Shown piece by piece: positions 15,529 to 22,828 of a stretch of DNA of 64,000 nucleotides. The stretch's first letter is position 1; each line of letters opens with the position of its first letter. The translations under genes and the position numbers were made by a program. This stretch comes from Desulfarculales bacterium. Lineage in GTDB: Bacteria > Desulfobacterota > Desulfarculia > Desulfarculales > Desulfarculaceae. Below the pieces are notes generated by a model. That model ran no database searches. It saw only the letters and a list, made by a program, of their open reading frames with translations, and was not told the origin of the DNA. The stretch lies in NCBI GenBank assembly GCA_031267815.1, contig JAIRYI010000103.1, forward strand, positions 19,755 to 83,754, read 5' to 3'.

Positions 15529-16128
15529 ATGGGTTGGGAGCATGAGGCGGAAACTGTCTGGCGGGCACAAGAACTATATTGCGTTGACCGTCTATCCTTT
15601 GAAGCTGTAGCTAGCGAAACTGGCGTGGCCGCGTCAACCCTGAAACGATGGTCGGAAAAATACGGCTGGCAGTCTAAGAGGGAAGAGATCGCCAAGGCTG
15701 AAGCCGACATCCGCGCTGATAAGGTGCTGGCCCGGGCAAAAACCTTAAAAGCCTTGCTTGACAAGCCCAAGGCTGAGATGGCCTTTGCTGTATCCTCTCT
15801 TGAAACTTTGGCCATGAAAGAAGCGGAGGTTGCCCGCCAGAACGCGGCCCGGCTTGTGACTGAACAGGCCCCGGCCCTGTCCATACAGACCCCGGGCGAA
15901 GCCATAGCCGCCTTGCGCAAAGCCATTGAGGGAAAGCTTACACTGCTTTTGACCAGACCGGAAAACGTTGATCTCAAAGCCGTGCAGGAAGTTCAGAAAT
16001 GTCTTGCCCTGGTGGAACAGCTTGAAGTCGCGCAAGAAGCGACCCAACCGGAAGGCAAAGCCACAGAGGGCGGATTATCCGCTGATATGACGGAAACCAT
16101 ACGCCGGGCCATGAGCGGGGAACTGTGA
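15529..16128 (+). CDS. Terminase small subunit-like protein
   Basis: The 199-residue protein has an N-terminal helix-turn-helix (about 10-50; LSFEAVASETGVAASTLKRW) and helical remainder, resembling DUF1804/Mu gp27-type proteins. Terminase small subunits recognise the packaging start on phage DNA and recruit the large subunit, encoded directly downstream with overlapping TGATG. Family call rests on the HTH and position. Confidence 0.8.
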   Translation: MGWEHEAETVWRAQELYCVDRLSFEAVASETGVAASTLKRWSEKYGWQSKREEIAKAEADIRADKVLARAKTLKALLDKPKAEMAFAVSSLETLAMKEAEVARQNAARLVTEQAPALSIQTPGEAIAALRKAIEGKLTLLLTRPENVDLKAVQEVQKCLALVEQLEVAQEATQPEGKATEGGLSADMTETIRRAMSGEL

Positions 16129-17609
16129 TGGAATTCGATTCTCTGGCTCTCTTGTGCAACCATCAAATAGAATGGTTACAAGATAAAGAGCTGGTTAAGG
16201 TCTGGGAGAAAGCCCGCCGTATCGGAGCGTCCTGGGTTGAGGCTCTTTATAGCGTCCTGGAAGCGGCTAAAAAGAAAAGCGAAGGCGGCCAAAGCACCTA
16301 TTATCTATCTTATAATAAGGATATGACGAGACAGTTTATCAGCGATTGCGCGTGGTGGGCTAAAGTCGCAGGCGCGGCCACGGGCAAAGTTGAAGAGGTG
16401 ATCGCCGATTATGACCGGAACGTTACGATTTTCCGCATTCGCTTTTCCTCCGGCTGTGAAATTTGCGGTATGCCCTCAGAACCGCGCTCCCTGCGTTCTA
16501 AACAGGGCCGGGTTATTTTGGATGAAGCGGCCTTTGTGGAGGATTTGGCCGAAATTTTGAAAGCGGCAATGGCCTTGCTTATGTGGGGCGGGCAAGTAGT
16601 AATTTTATCTACTCATAACGGCGCGGATAACCCCTTTGCCGAGTTGATCCAAGATATTCACAAAGGAACCTTCGACTACTCCCTGCACCGGACAGACCTG
16701 GATGAGGCCCTGGCCGGCGGGTTATATAAAGCGATTTGCCGCCGCAAGGGCGATGATTGGACGCCGGAAATGGAAGCGGCCTGGCGGGCCGATCTGATTA
16801 GGCAATACGGCGACGCCGCCGATGAGGAGCTGTTCTGCGTTCCTTCGCGTTCTGGTGGAGTGTATCTTACTACAACTATGATAGAAGCCTGTATGAGAGA
16901 GGATATTCCCGTGTTCCGGTGGACGCCGCCGGCAGCCGATTTTGTGGATTGGCCGGCAGATAAGGCCGCCATGTATGCCTTGGCCTGGTGCGAGAACAAT
17001 TTGAAGCCGCACCTTGCTATTTTGCCCGCTGATTTGAGCCATTTTATAGGCGGAGACTTCGGCCGCTCCGGCGACTTATCCGTTTTCATGCCGGCAACGG
17101 AGATACAAAATCTTGATCTTGTGCCGCCTTTTGTGCTGGAACTGCGTAACTGCCCGCACAAGACCCAGGAGCAAATACTCTTTTACATGATTGACCGCCT
17201 GCCCCGCTTTTCCGGCGGGGCGCTGGATGCACGCGGCAATGGCAGCTTCCTGGCGGAGTCGGCCCGACAGCGATATGGCCCGGAACGCATTGCAGAGGTT
17301 ATGCTTACTGAAAAATGGTACCGGGAAACCACGCCCAAGCTCAAAGCCAGAATTGAGGATAAAACCTTATTTTTACCTCAAGACGCTTATATCCTGGCGG
17401 ACTATAGGGCGTTTAAGGTTGTGAGAGGGGTTGCCCGCATACCGGATAAAAAAGGGCAGGACGCAACCGGCCAGCGCCATGGCGATGCGGGCATTGCCGG
17501 CTGCATGTTGATTCACGCCCGGGAGACTTTTGGCGAGTATGAAGAATGGGATTGCCAGACCGTGAATATGGCCGGGCAAATTGGCGGGTTTAATTGGGCT
17601 GGTTACTGA
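16128..17609 (+). CDS. Terminase large subunit (Mu gp28-like)
   Basis: The 493-residue packaging motor has a Walker A-like motif KARRIGAS (residues 28-35), Walker B VILDEAAF (D132, E133) and a C-terminal RNase H-like nuclease beginning at GGDFGRSGD (D310) with DARGNG further on. It drives ATP-dependent packaging and cuts DNA. ATG 16128 is preferred over GTG 16125 because it overlaps the preceding stop. In Mu-like phages the portal gene follows; here no phage gene follows and the prophage ends some 350 bp later, while the portal is at 2793 on the other strand. Confidence 0.94.
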   Translation: MEFDSLALLCNHQIEWLQDKELVKVWEKARRIGASWVEALYSVLEAAKKKSEGGQSTYYLSYNKDMTRQFISDCAWWAKVAGAATGKVEEVIADYDRNVTIFRIRFSSGCEICGMPSEPRSLRSKQGRVILDEAAFVEDLAEILKAAMALLMWGGQVVILSTHNGADNPFAELIQDIHKGTFDYSLHRTDLDEALAGGLYKAICRRKGDDWTPEMEAAWRADLIRQYGDAADEELFCVPSRSGGVYLTTTMIEACMREDIPVFRWTPPAADFVDWPADKAAMYALAWCENNLKPHLAILPADLSHFIGGDFGRSGDLSVFMPATEIQNLDLVPPFVLELRNCPHKTQEQILFYMIDRLPRFSGGALDARGNGSFLAESARQRYGPERIAEVMLTEKWYRETTPKLKARIEDKTLFLPQDAYILADYRAFKVVRGVARIPDKKGQDATGQRHGDAGIAGCMLIHARETFGEYEEWDCQTVNMAGQIGGFNWAGY

Positions 17610-17964
17610 AAATCCGAGTTTAAACTTACTTTAAACTTAATTTTTATTATAAGCCAGTAACACAGTGATTTTATTAAATTATTATTGATTATCTGATTAT
17701 GGGGTTCAGTTTAAACTTAGCGGCATATAACATTCAACTGACTAATAACTTTTTTAAGCCGCTTTGCGTGAATTGATTTTTTCTGCAAAATTAATAAAAT
17801 CAAAAAGTTATTCTAAAAAATGAGTACGCGGAATTTGGGTTTAGGCTCTTTTTTCGTTCTCAATTTGCGTGAAAATTGGCCCCTGAAATGCCCCTTCGTT
17901 CGCAACTCTTTGCATGTTCGGTTTTGGGTCGCTTCGTTCGCTGTAAGTCCGCGTCAGTCCTGGT
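17610..17964. other. Prophage right-end region with short direct repeats
   Basis: This 355-bp gap has no convincing gene. It contains three copies of TTTAAACTTA (17619-17628, 17630-17639, 17710-17719; the first two one helical turn apart), two of TTTGCGTGAA (17763-17772, 17864-17873) and three of TTCGTTC (from 17853, 17895 and 17933, about 40 bp apart). Repeated short sites next to a prophage end are what transposase end-binding sites look like. TTGATTTT/AAAATCAA near 17774-17804 can form a hairpin that may end terminase transcription. Confidence 0.5.
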
Positions 17965-18810
17965 TTAGTTCCGCTTTTGTCCTATCCGATCCGCCTGTTT
18001 CCTTATTCTCATCTTCCGTGATCCCCCATACCAGCCCTTATCCAGATGAAACAGTACCCGGCCGAGCAACCGATCGCGTTCCAGAATCAGGCCGCTTTCC
18101 AGAAATAAAGAAGTAGCTTCCAGGGCAGGGGGCAATTCATCAGCTAACGCGTTGACATTACAGCCAATGCCTATAACAGCCCACTTGCCTCCCCCAGCCT
18201 GCCGGCCTGTTTCCACCAGCACTCCCCCCACTTTACGCCCTCTGATCAGGACGTCATTGGGAGCTTTAAGCTGGGGGATTAGGGGCAGGCAGTCGGCAAT
18301 GGCCGCGGCCAGAGCCTGAGCGGCCGTCATGGTCAGGCGGTGGAGTTGGGCGTCATTGAAATCAGGGCGCAAAATAAGAGAAAACATCATGCCCCGGGGG
18401 CTGGAAAACCAATTGCTGCCTTTACAGCCCCGGCCCTTGGTCTGATTTTCTGCCCAGACAATGCTTCCCGGCCTGGCGCCTTCCAGCGCCCAGATCACAG
18501 CATCGTTGTTAGTGGAAGTTGTACTTGCCATAACGCGCCAGTCTCCCTGCCCCACCAGCGCGGTCTCCAGGCGCGCCCGCAAAGCCGGACCGTCCAGAGG
18601 CTGATGCAGGGCCAGCAGAAGATAGCCTTTGCGGGGAGCGGAAGCAATGGCGTGCCCCTGACCGCGCAGGCCGGCAACATGTTTGGCCACCGCCGCTCTG
18701 CTTATCCCCAGGCGTATGGCTATCTCTTCTCCGGAACGCCATATCTGACCGGGCCGGAGCATATCCAGAATCTGCCGCGGGCGGGAAAGTGAATCTGAAG
18801 TCTCTGCCAT
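17965..18810 (-). pseudogene. birA: Biotin-protein ligase/biotin repressor, C-terminus lost at prophage junction
   Basis: The N-terminal winged helix (RSGEEIAIRLGISRAAVAKH) and the catalytic domain with GRGCKGSNWFSSPRGMMFSL and KAPNDVLIRGRKVGGVL are those of BirA, which biotinylates acyl-CoA carboxylases and represses biotin genes. The start at 18810 is preferred to 18885 because it begins at the HTH. The frame ends after LFHLDKGWYGG with a basic, unrelated tail, so roughly the last 80 residues, including the SH3-like BPL_C domain, are missing. The break coincides with the prophage end. Some activity could remain, since the catalytic loop is intact. Confidence 0.8.
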
Positions 18811-18964
18811 AAGCACCATCCAGGCTCGTAAATAAAATGATTTTAAAATAATAACGGAGTTCAGCCTCCTATTCAATCCAATCAATCCAGGCTCTCTCCT
18901 TCGTCCCTACCCGGCCGGCTTCAGGAGGCAAGGGCGTATTTTTAAAAAAATTTTATTTTACCTC

Positions 18965-18992
18965 TTGACATAATAGAAGCGCGCTGCATAAT
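18965..18992 (+). promoter_or_regulatory. Sigma-70 promoter for the aromatic-leader/ADH operon
   Basis: TTGACA (18965-18970) and CATAAT (18987-18992) are separated by 16 nt. The promoter lies 32 bp before the first leader peptide and is a near-consensus match. Confidence 0.75.
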
Positions 18993-19023
18993 TGAAGCTG
19001 AATATTAAAAGGAGCTGTTGTTC

Positions 19024-19110
19024 ATGATCCATATTACCCGGAACATTTTTTTCTGGTGGCAAGGCCCTTGCTTCAAGCACCCGCAAGGCCCAGGCGATGG
19101 TATGAATTAA
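19024..19110 (+). CDS. Leader peptide 1, aromatic-rich (28 aa)
   Basis: The short frame has a good Shine-Dalgarno sequence (AAGGAG, 19009-19014). The peptide contains the run NIFFWWQG (F9, F10, W11, W12) followed by KHPQGPG. It ends 28 bp before a terminator. A ribosome stalled at the Phe/Trp codons (19048-19059) would cover the upstream half of the leader hairpin. A second leader of the same design follows. This is the layout of an amino-acid attenuator; the sensed amino acids are inferred as Phe and Trp. Confidence 0.75.
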   Translation: MIHITRNIFFWWQGPCFKHPQGPGDGMN

Positions 19111-19167
19111 AAACGCCTCTTTAAAAAATACACTCACGGCCGCGGGGAAAACCCCGCGGCTTTTTTT
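19080..19167 (+). terminator. Attenuator 1: terminator with competing antiterminator
   Basis: The terminator is GCCGCGGGG (19139-19147), loop AAAA, CCCCGCGGC (19152-19160), then seven T. Its left arm can instead pair with CCCGCAAGGCC in the leader (19080-19090; 9 bp with an AA bulge), forming an antiterminator. CCTTGC (19066-19071) can pair with GCAAGG (19083-19088), giving the alternative upstream hairpin. Confidence 0.75.
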
Positions 19168-19212
19168 ATGAGGCGCGGCAAAAAAATTACCGCCTTCCAA
19201 GGAGATTTTAAT

Positions 19213-19314
19213 ATGCAAACCGTATCCGTTTTGTCTTCCTATAATTCCCGCGTTTTTTACTGGCGCGGTTTCTGGCCTGAACACCCCCGCTGCCCAGGCG
19301 GAAGTATGCGCTGA
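19213..19314 (+). CDS. Leader peptide 2, aromatic-rich (33 aa)
   Basis: The frame starts behind AAGGAG (19199-19204). It contains VFYWRGFWPEHP (F15, Y16, W17, F20, W21) and ends PGGSMR, similar to leader 1 (W..G, HP..PG, M near the end), so the two leaders are probably duplicates. The Phe-Tyr-Trp codons occupy 19255-19263, exactly where the first attenuator pairing segment begins. Together with its own terminator it forms a second attenuation step before the alcohol dehydrogenase gene. Confidence 0.75.
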   Translation: MQTVSVLSSYNSRVFYWRGFWPEHPRCPGGSMR

Positions 19315-19374
19315 ACACGCTCTTCCAGAAAACAAGCCTTAAGGCCGCGGGTTCAAATCCCGCGGCCTTTTTTT
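19260..19374 (+). terminator. Attenuator 2: terminator with competing antiterminator
   Basis: Segment 1 CTGGCGCGG (19260-19268) can pair with segment 2 CCGCTGCCCAG (19287-19297). Segment 2 (CCCGCTGCC, 19286-19294) can instead pair with segment 3 GGCCGCGGG (19343-19351; 8 of 9 bp). Segment 3 pairs with segment 4 CCCGCGGCC (19359-19367) to form the terminator, followed by seven T. All four segments of a classical attenuator are present in order. Confidence 0.8.
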
Positions 19375-19435
19375 ATTGCGCCGGCCCGAGGTTAAATTTC
19401 TGACGTTAATTTTTAAAAAAGGAGTCGTTTAAGTT

Positions 19436-20659
19436 ATGCAGTATATGTTTACTATGCCCACTTTAGCCCAGTTCGGCCGCGGCCTAAGCCGCCAGCTTGC
19501 CCCGATCTTGCAGGAAAACGGGATAAAACGCGTTTTTGTGGTATCGGATCAGGGCGTAAAAAAAGCCGGTCTGCTGGACGGGCCCCTAAAGAGCATGCAG
19601 GCCGCCGGTATGGAACTGGACATTTTTGATCAGATCCGGGCCAATGCCCCCGCGCCGCAAATAGCCGAGGTAAGCGCTCAAGCTCATTCCTTCAATCCTG
19701 ACGCTATTGTCAGCATCGGCGGCGGCAGTTGTATTGACAGCGGCAAAGCGGTGAATATTTTATTGGCCAATCCGGCTCCCATCAGCCGCTATGACGGCGT
19801 AAATCTGGTCAAAAATCCCGGACGCCTGCATATCGCCGTGCCGACAACCGCCGGCACAAGCAGTGAAATGACCGTGGTGGCGGTAATTTCAGATGAAAAG
19901 AATGCCAAAAAGATGGTGCTTTTCGGAAAAAACATATCCGCCTCCATTGCTCTTATCGATCCTGAACTTACTTATAACCTGCCTGCCCATATTACCGCCG
20001 CCACAGGCATGGACGCGCTCACTCATGCCATTGAAGCCTATGTATCCACCGCCAGTTCTCCTTTGACTGACTCCATTGCGCCTCAGGCTGTCTCGCTTAT
20101 CGCGGGAAACCTTCTTTCCGCTTATAAAGACGGCAATACCGAGGCGCGGGATAAAATCATGCTGGGCTGTATGCTGGCCGGGGTATGTTTTTCCAACGCC
20201 GGACTGGGCCTTGTCCATTCTCTGGCCCAGCCTATGGGCGGACACTGCCATGTGCCGCACGGGCTGGCCAACGCCATTTGTATCGCCCGGGTGATGGCAT
20301 ACAGCATGCCCGCCGTCCCGGAGCATAAAATCAATGTCATAGCTTCCGCCCTCGGTCTTGCGGATAAAGTAAAAAATTCCTCTTCCGCCGCTCAGGAAAT
20401 TTGCGCCGCCCTGGAAGAACTCACCCGTCTGCTCCATATTCCCACCATCAGTCAGGCGGGAGTGGACAGAAACAAAATATCCGCCATGTCAGCTGACGCG
20501 CTCAAGGAGATATCCACTCCCACCACCCCGCGCATGCCCACCCTGGAGGAAGTGGAAGCTTTATATGAGGATTTATTCGCTCAAAAAGAAAGAGACCTCT
20601 CCCTTCTCCGGCAACCCGGCGAAGCGGCCGGCCTCGCATCCCGCGTCCGGAAACACTGA
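19436..20659 (+). CDS. Iron-containing (group III) alcohol dehydrogenase
   Basis: The 407-residue protein is an NAD(P)-dependent Fe-type alcohol dehydrogenase. The nucleotide-binding motif SIGGGSCIDSGKA and the metal ligands D193 and H197 (GMDALTHAIEAY), H261 and H275 (GLVHSLAQPMGGHCHVPHG) are all present. It interconverts an alcohol and an aldehyde; the substrate cannot be told from sequence. An aldehyde dehydrogenase follows 55 bp downstream, so the pair would convert alcohol through aldehyde to acid or the reverse. Two aromatic leader peptides with attenuators precede it, which suggests regulation by aromatic amino acid supply and perhaps aromatic substrates. The start has AAAGGAG ten bases upstream. 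Confidence 0.9.
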   Translation: MQYMFTMPTLAQFGRGLSRQLAPILQENGIKRVFVVSDQGVKKAGLLDGPLKSMQAAGMELDIFDQIRANAPAPQIAEVSAQAHSFNPDAIVSIGGGSCIDSGKAVNILLANPAPISRYDGVNLVKNPGRLHIAVPTTAGTSSEMTVVAVISDEKNAKKMVLFGKNISASIALIDPELTYNLPAHITAATGMDALTHAIEAYVSTASSPLTDSIAPQAVSLIAGNLLSAYKDGNTEARDKIMLGCMLAGVCFSNAGLGLVHSLAQPMGGHCHVPHGLANAICIARVMAYSMPAVPEHKINVIASALGLADKVKNSSSAAQEICAALEELTRLLHIPTISQAGVDRNKISAMSADALKEISTPTTPRMPTLEEVEALYEDLFAQKERDLSLLRQPGEAAGLASRVRKH

Positions 20660-20714
20660 CCTCGGAACGGATACGAATAACAATTACAATTCATATTTCA
20701 AGAAAGGAATGACC

Positions 20715-22088
20715 ATGAAAAACCCTTACCGTGATTTGCTCAGGCGGCAGAGAGAATATTTTTCCAGCGGAGCCACCGTCTCCCTACAGGCCCGAACGGA
20801 AGCGCTTAAGGCGCTGGGCGCGGCAATAAACCGGTATACAGAAAAAATAGTAAATGCCTTGCGTACGGATCTGGGCAAAAGCGCGGGCGAAGTCTATCTG
20901 CTTGAACTGGGGCCGGTTGTTGACGGTTTACAGCACACTTTAAACAACCTTGAGGAATGGATGCGCCCTCTCGATCTGCCCAGTCCACCGCCTCTGCAAC
21001 CGGGCAAAAGCCGTATATATCATCAGCCCCTGGGCGTAGCCCTGATTATGGCCCCCTGGAATTATCCTTTCCAGCTCAGCTTTCTGCCTTTGCTGACAGC
21101 TCTGTCCGCCGGCAACTGCGCTATTTTAAAGCCTTCGCCCGACACTCCCCGCACGGTGGAGACCATGAAAGAATGCCTGGCTTCGGCTTTTTCTGAAAAT
21201 TATGTAGCCCTGGCCGAAGGCGGGGCCAAAGAGTCCGGGATCCTGCTGGAAGAACAGTTCGACGCCATATTTTACACCGGCAGCGGCAGAGTGGGACGCC
21301 TGGTCATGGCGGCGGCGGCCAAACGCCTGACCCCTGTCTGTCTGGAATTGGGCGGCAAAAGCCCGGCCCTGGTGACTAAAGACGCCAGGCTCCCCATCGC
21401 CGCCAAACGCATCGCCTGGGGGAAGATATTGAACGCCGGCCAAACCTGCATCGCTCCCGACTATGTACTGGCGGACAAAGAAATTGCCGGCGAACTCATC
21501 GGCCTTATTGATGAAGCTTTTAGGGAAATGCTGGGTTCGGATCCGCTGAACAACCCGGAATACGCCCATATCATTTCCCGTCCCGCTTTTGAGCGGCTTC
21601 TCGCCCTGACCCCCGAGGCGCGGGCGGACGGTAAAACGCTTAAAATAGCTCCTCTGGTTTTCCTGGCCGGCAAGGAACACCCGGCCATGGAAGAAGAAAT
21701 ATTCGGACCCCTGCTGCCGGTAATTCCCTACGCCGCTCCCCAGGAAGCCCTGGACTATATCCGAAGCCGGGAAAAGCCTCTGGCCTTCTATGTGTTCAGT
21801 GAGAATGAAGAATTCGCCGCCCAGGCCCTGGCCCAAATTTCCTCGGGCGGCGCCTGCGTCAATGATGTACTTATGCACGCCGCCTCCGCCGCCCTGCCTT
21901 TCGGCGGCGTGGGAGCCAGCGGCATGGGGCGCTATCACGGTAAATACGGTTTTGATTTTTTCAGCAATATAAGAAGCGTACTCCACCAATCGTCCGACAG
22001 CGACATGCCCTTGCGCTATCCTCCTTTTAGCGGGGAAAAGATAAAAATTTTACAAAATATTATACAGCCGGTCCTGAAAAATATATAA
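20715..22088 (+). CDS. Aldehyde dehydrogenase (ALDH3-like)
   Basis: The 457-residue enzyme oxidises an aldehyde to the acid with NAD(P). The active site has C245 in NAGQTCIAPDY and E211 in LELGGKSP; the N-terminal region MAPWNYPFQLSFLPLL and the short length are typical of the class-3/fatty or aromatic aldehyde type. ATG 20715 is preferred over 20709 because of spacing to AAAGG. It is the second gene of the attenuator-controlled operon. The operon ends at a palindromic hairpin at 22092-22125. Confidence 0.9.
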   Translation: MKNPYRDLLRRQREYFSSGATVSLQARTEALKALGAAINRYTEKIVNALRTDLGKSAGEVYLLELGPVVDGLQHTLNNLEEWMRPLDLPSPPPLQPGKSRIYHQPLGVALIMAPWNYPFQLSFLPLLTALSAGNCAILKPSPDTPRTVETMKECLASAFSENYVALAEGGAKESGILLEEQFDAIFYTGSGRVGRLVMAAAAKRLTPVCLELGGKSPALVTKDARLPIAAKRIAWGKILNAGQTCIAPDYVLADKEIAGELIGLIDEAFREMLGSDPLNNPEYAHIISRPAFERLLALTPEARADGKTLKIAPLVFLAGKEHPAMEEEIFGPLLPVIPYAAPQEALDYIRSREKPLAFYVFSENEEFAAQALAQISSGGACVNDVLMHAASAALPFGGVGASGMGRYHGKYGFDFFSNIRSVLHQSSDSDMPLRYPPFSGEKIKILQNIIQPVLKNI

Positions 22089-22091
22089 TAT

Positions 22092-22185
22092 GAGACCTCT
22101 GCATATTCAAATATGCGGAGGTCTCTGGCTTAGCCATGGATGGCCCGCCGAATAACAAGTATTCGAAAAATACGTGTTATTCGGC
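22092..22185. repeat. Palindromic repeat block A, likely transcription end
   Basis: GAGACCTCTGCATAT (22092-22106), loop TCAA, ATATGCGGAGGTCTC (22111-22125) forms a 15-bp stem with one T-G pair. It is followed by GGCTTAGCCATGGATGG and a second stem, GCCGAATAACA (22147-22157) with TGTTATTCGGC (22175-22185). Related units occur at 24.35-24.51 kb and 63.85 kb. It lies between the converging ALDH and marC genes. Confidence 0.7.
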
Positions 22186-22197
22186 ATACCTGTGGCC

Positions 22198-22803
22198 TCA
22201 ATTTGGCCTCAGAAAAGACTGAATTCCGGTAAACACCACCTGGGCGGCAATGGCGGCCAGCAAAAGGCCGGTCAGTTTGGCCATGGCCGCCAGCCCGGTT
22301 CTTCCCAGAAGGCGTTTGGCCTGGGCCGACAGGCGCAGCATAACGTAAATGCCGGCTGAGGCCAGAAACAAAGCCAGACTGTCGGCCACTTTATGAACCA
22401 TGGACTGACTGGTCGCGCCCCAAACCATGATGGTTCCGATAGTGGCCGGGCCCATGCACAGAGGAATGGCCAAAGGCACAATGCTGACGTCCTGGCTGTC
22501 GGTGTAGGAGGATTTCTCCGGATCCTCATTCATAAGAGTGACCGCGGTCAGGAAAAGAAGGGTTCCGGCCCCGATACGGAACGCATCCAGGGAAATAGCG
22601 AAAATTTCAAAAATATAATCTCCCAGCCAATAGAGGGAAAAACCAATGCTGAAAGCTCCCAGGGCGGAGCGCAGGGCGGTGATTTTTTTCCGCCTGCCGT
22701 CATAAGCGCCGGTGGCGCCCAAAAAGGCGCCCAATACCGCCGGAGGAGTCATCAGGGCGAATATCTTTAAAGTGGCGCTTAAAACCGCGATTAAAAATTC
22801 CAT
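22198..22803 (-). CDS. MarC-family integral membrane protein
   Basis: The 201-residue protein has about six hydrophobic segments and the MarC/UPF0056 motifs (GAGTLLFLTAVTLM, VPLAIPLCMGPATIGTIMVW). The family function is unknown despite the name. A Shine-Dalgarno AAGGA lies six bases before the ATG. It follows the M18 aminopeptidase by 25 bp on the same strand, so the two are probably cotranscribed. Confidence 0.87.
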   Translation of the reverse strand: MEFLIAVLSATLKIFALMTPPAVLGAFLGATGAYDGRRKKITALRSALGAFSIGFSLYWLGDYIFEIFAISLDAFRIGAGTLLFLTAVTLMNEDPEKSSYTDSQDVSIVPLAIPLCMGPATIGTIMVWGATSQSMVHKVADSLALFLASAGIYVMLRLSAQAKRLLGRTGLAAMAKLTGLLLAAIAAQVVFTGIQSFLRPN

Positions 22804-22828
22804 TGTTATTCCTTAAGCGCAAGAAAGT

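Larger units (their letters stand above)
1..17990. mobile_element. Mu-like transposable prophage, rearranged
   Basis: The gene content is that of a Mu-like phage: repressor/Ner pair, MuA-like transposase, MuB-like ATPase, Gam, GemA, lysis cassette, terminase, DUF935 portal and Mu F-like head protein. The left end lies outside the window. The right end is inferred to fall near 17.96-18.02 kb, where the birA reading frame loses its homology. Genes from about 4.77 to 17.61 kb read rightward, while portal and head genes (1-2793) read leftward, so the late block is not contiguous with the terminase. Tail genes are not seen here and would have to lie left of position 1. Exact ends and target-site duplication were not determined. 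Confidence 0.85.

Noticed and set aside
17820..18116. Plus-strand frame of 98 codons between terminase and birA
   Set aside because: It overlaps the birA coding sequence, has low-complexity composition and no start signal.
18958..19335. Minus-strand frame of 125 codons across the leader region
   Set aside because: It runs antisense through two leader peptides and two terminators and has no ribosome binding site or family match.
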